A DNA stretch of 13,862 nt from Chloroflexota bacterium (GTDB lineage: Bacteria; Chloroflexota; Dehalococcoidia; SM23-28-2; RBG-16-64-32): NCBI GenBank assembly GCA_005880075.1, contig VBJT01000117.1:1-13862 (forward strand), written 5' to 3'. The stretch's first letter is position 1, and each line of letters begins with the position of its first letter. The notes under the pieces are model-generated. The model worked only from the letters and a program-made list of their open reading frames with translations, was not told the DNA's origin and ran no database searches. Positions 11,883 through 13,862 of this stretch are shown here, in pieces. The position numbers and the translations under genes were made by a program.

Positions 11883-13139
11883 ATGATGCCCCTCGACGCC
11901 GAGTGGTACGACTTTCGGGATTTCGGCAATACGGTTGGGTCGCTCCTCGAGCAGATCCGGGACTGGGGTGCGCCAGACTGGGTGCCGTATGTCATCTCCG
12001 GGTTGATCGGCGTACTGGCGATCCTCCTCTGGACCATCCTCAGCGTGCTCGCATTTATCTGGATTGAGCGGCGGGTTGTGGGCCTGATGCAGAACCGGAT
12101 TGGGCCCAACCGTGTGGGGCCCAACGGGCTGCTGCAGCCTGTCGCTGACGCTCTGAAGCTGCTGTTCAAAGAGCCGATAACGACGCGCAACGCCGACCGC
12201 ATACTGTTCTGGCTGGCGCCCATCGTAGTGTTCGTACCGACCATCGTCGTGTTCGCCGTGATTCCTTTCGGGGAGCGGATGGTGCTCGCCGACTTGAACG
12301 TCGGTGTGCTGTTCCTAATAGCAGTCGGTTCGCTGAACACGATTGCTGTCTTCATGGCCGGCTGGTCGTCGAACAACAAATATGCGCTGATCGGGGCCAT
12401 GAGGACGATAGCCATGCTGATCAGTTATGAGCTGATTCAGGTGCTGGTGCTGCTAGCTGCGGTGCTTTTCGTCGGTAGTATGAGGCTGGGAGACATCGTC
12501 GATTGGCAGGCCGACCACGCCGTGTGGCTACTGTTCCTGCAACCGCTGGGTCTGCTCGGGTACATCGTGGCGGGCGCGGTGGAGATGAACCGCTCGCCGA
12601 CTGACATCGCGGAGGCGGAATCGGAGATCGTGGCGGGATATCACACTGAGTACGGAGGAATCAAGTTCGGCTTCTTCTACCAGGCGGAGTACCTGGCCGG
12701 CTTTGCGATAGCCGCAGTAATCGTTACCTTGTACATGGGCGGTTGGACGCTCTGGGGGCTCGAGGAGTGGGTGCCGGGATGGTTGATCTTCCTGACGAAG
12801 CTTTACGGCGTCTTCTTCATCTATATCTGGTCGCGCGCTACGTTGCCGCGGCTGCGCATCGATCAGCTCATGGCGTTCGCCTGGAAATTCCTGCTCCCGC
12901 TGTCGCTTGTTAATGTTATGGTTGTCGGCGGCGAAAAGCTGCTGTGGCAGGAGGCAGAGCTTTCCTCCGGAGAAGCGCTACCGCTCTTCGGGGTCATTAA
13001 TTCGGCGGTGGCGGTCATTCTGATCGGCGGGTGGGCCTGGGTCCTGGGGCACCAGCGGCCGGAACGGGTGGCTCACCGGGCGCTGCTCACGAAAGAGTTG
13101 GGCACGATTCACTTCGGGGAGCCGGCGCCGACAGTCTAA
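11883..13139 (+). CDS. nuoH: NADH-quinone oxidoreductase subunit H
   Basis: NuoH is the membrane subunit that joins the quinone cavity to the proton-pumping arm. The product is 418 residues with about eight membrane helices. Motifs are IERRVVGLMQNRIGPNRVGP (61-80), ADALKLLFKE (88-97), GAMRTIAMLISYEL (171-184) and EIVAGYHTEYGGIKFGFF (248-265). Two changes stand out: the usual NRTPFDxPEAE loop reads NRSPTDIAEAE (236-246), and Pro after SYEL is Ile. The charged residues of the loop are kept. The ATG at 11883 is followed by another ATG; a GGGCGG sequence lies just upstream. The nuoJ start overlaps the stop, so nuoI is not in its normal place. Confidence 0.95.
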   Translation: MMPLDAEWYDFRDFGNTVGSLLEQIRDWGAPDWVPYVISGLIGVLAILLWTILSVLAFIWIERRVVGLMQNRIGPNRVGPNGLLQPVADALKLLFKEPITTRNADRILFWLAPIVVFVPTIVVFAVIPFGERMVLADLNVGVLFLIAVGSLNTIAVFMAGWSSNNKYALIGAMRTIAMLISYELIQVLVLLAAVLFVGSMRLGDIVDWQADHAVWLLFLQPLGLLGYIVAGAVEMNRSPTDIAEAESEIVAGYHTEYGGIKFGFFYQAEYLAGFAIAAVIVTLYMGGWTLWGLEEWVPGWLIFLTKLYGVFFIYIWSRATLPRLRIDQLMAFAWKFLLPLSLVNVMVVGGEKLLWQEAELSSGEALPLFGVINSAVAVILIGGWAWVLGHQRPERVAHRALLTKELGTIHFGEPAPTV

Positions 13140-13648
13140 TGGACGACACGGGCACCGTCGTCGCCTTCTATCTGCTTTCCGCGCTCACTATTGCCGCGGC
13201 CCTCGGTGTCGTCGTTGTTCGGAACCTGGTCCACGCGGTGGTCTCCCTCATCCTCAGCTTTGTGGGCGTGGCCGGGCTCTACATAACGCTGTCAGCGGAC
13301 TTCGTTGCGGTCACGCAGGTCTTGATTTACGCGGGCGCCGTCTCGGTGCTTATCCTTTTCGCGATCGTGCTGACGCCGACCGGAGACCGTGGCAATCAAG
13401 AGACATTCTTGCGTCTGCCGGCGTTGCTGCTCGCTCTGCTTGTAGCATTCACGCTCGGATATGTGGCGATCGACACGGACTGGGCGATCTCTGATCGCGA
13501 GGGGTTTCAGCAAACGGCTTCGGTGATAGGTGAAGCTTTGCTTGGCAAGTATGTTCTCCCATTCGAAATAGCGTCGGTGCTACTGCTTGTCGCAATGATG
13601 GGAGCGATATTGCTGGTGCGGCCGGAAGGCGCCGTCGAGGGAGAGTAG
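13139..13648 (+). CDS. nuoJ: NADH-quinone oxidoreductase subunit J
   Basis: NuoJ is a five-helix membrane subunit of complex I. The product is 169 residues, normal for the family. VRNLVHAVVSLILSFVGVAGLYITL (27-51) and the TM3 motif FVAVTQVLIYAGAVSVLILFAI (55-76) are characteristic; the TM3 pi-bulge Tyr is present. The C-terminal helix ends in LVAMMGAILLVR. The ATG overlaps the nuoH stop (TAATG) and the stop overlaps the nuoK GTG, so translation is coupled on both sides. Confidence 0.95.
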   Translation: MDDTGTVVAFYLLSALTIAAALGVVVVRNLVHAVVSLILSFVGVAGLYITLSADFVAVTQVLIYAGAVSVLILFAIVLTPTGDRGNQETFLRLPALLLALLVAFTLGYVAIDTDWAISDREGFQQTASVIGEALLGKYVLPFEIASVLLLVAMMGAILLVRPEGAVEGE

Positions 13649-13862
13649 TGTCTGTCAACCTCGAGCATTACCTGATCGTCGGCGCGGTCCTGTTTTCGAT
13701 CGGGCTCTATCTGGCGCTGGCCAAGCGCAATTTCGTGGGCGTGCTCATGGGCATCGAGCTGATGTTCAATGCGGTGAATCTGACGTTCGTTGCCTTCTCG
13801 CGGTTCGTGCAGTCGCCCAACCCACTGGACGGGCATGTATTTGTGGTGTTCGTGATTACTGT
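13648..13862 (+). CDS. nuoK: NADH-quinone oxidoreductase subunit K, C-terminus cut by window end
   Basis: NuoK is a three-helix antiporter-like subunit of complex I. The first 71 residues are visible, starting at a GTG that overlaps the nuoJ stop (TAGTG). LEHYLIVGAVLFSIGLYLAL is TM1, followed by RNFVGVLMGIELMFNAVNLTF with Glu37, the conserved proton-path Glu of TM2. The third helix begins at VFVVFVITV. The remainder, and presumably nuoL, nuoM and nuoN, lie outside the window. Confidence 0.93.
   Translation, partial: MSVNLEHYLIVGAVLFSIGLYLALAKRNFVGVLMGIELMFNAVNLTFVAFSRFVQSPNPLDGHVFVVFVIT

Noticed and set aside
11528..12415. Minus-strand open frame of 295 codons spanning the nuoD-nuoH gap
   Set aside because: It is antisense to the certain nuoD and nuoH genes and the product is low-complexity; the gap portion has no supporting ribosome site.

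Overview
The window looks like a GC-rich bacterial chromosome segment, most probably from Chloroflexota. I infer this from the style of the complex I subunits, the gene order, and the purine-rich heptanucleotide repeats between genes. No rRNA or marker gene is present to prove it. There are no tRNA or rRNA genes, CRISPR arrays, insertion sequences or integrases.

Left part (1-4475, all minus strand): lipid and acyl-CoA type metabolism. It holds the N-terminus of a MaoC/FAS1-like dehydratase behind a near-consensus promoter, a small membrane protein that may be leaderless, a PHP-domain phosphoesterase, a nitronate monooxygenase-type flavoprotein, and a thiolase-fold protein next to its expected DUF35 zinc-ribbon/OB-fold partner. 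The thiolase lacks the usual nucleophilic cysteine. The gaps carry short tandem heptamers and two copies of a palindromic element ending in GTACGGGT.

Middle part (4718-9527, minus strand): one apparent operon with a recognisable promoter and a 12-bp terminator stem. In transcription order it encodes a 72-aa protein with a strong Shine-Dalgarno, a 15-codon leader ORF whose stop overlaps the next start, a PadR-family regulator, a PNPOx-like split-barrel flavoprotein, a 2TM-domain membrane protein, and two tandem UbiB/ABC1-type atypical kinases. UbiB proteins are tied to isoprenoid quinone biosynthesis in other bacteria.

Right part (9577 to the end, plus strand): a respiratory complex I operon read divergently from the quinone-kinase operon: nuoA, nuoC, nuoD, a 244-nt gap, nuoH, nuoJ, nuoK (cut by the window end). 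nuoB is missing between nuoA and nuoC, and nuoI between nuoH and nuoJ. Every subunit seen here is one that carries no iron-sulfur cluster. nuoA has also lost part of its first membrane helix with a change of frame.

The 9455-9650 divergent region holds promoters for both directions, a perfect CRP-type palindrome (TGTGATTTAAGTCACA) between them, and an ATATA-N8-TATAT operator candidate on the -10 box of the regulator operon. My working model is a respiratory island in which complex I and a quinone-linked UbiB module share a control region, read by a CRP/FNR-superfamily protein and by the local PadR.
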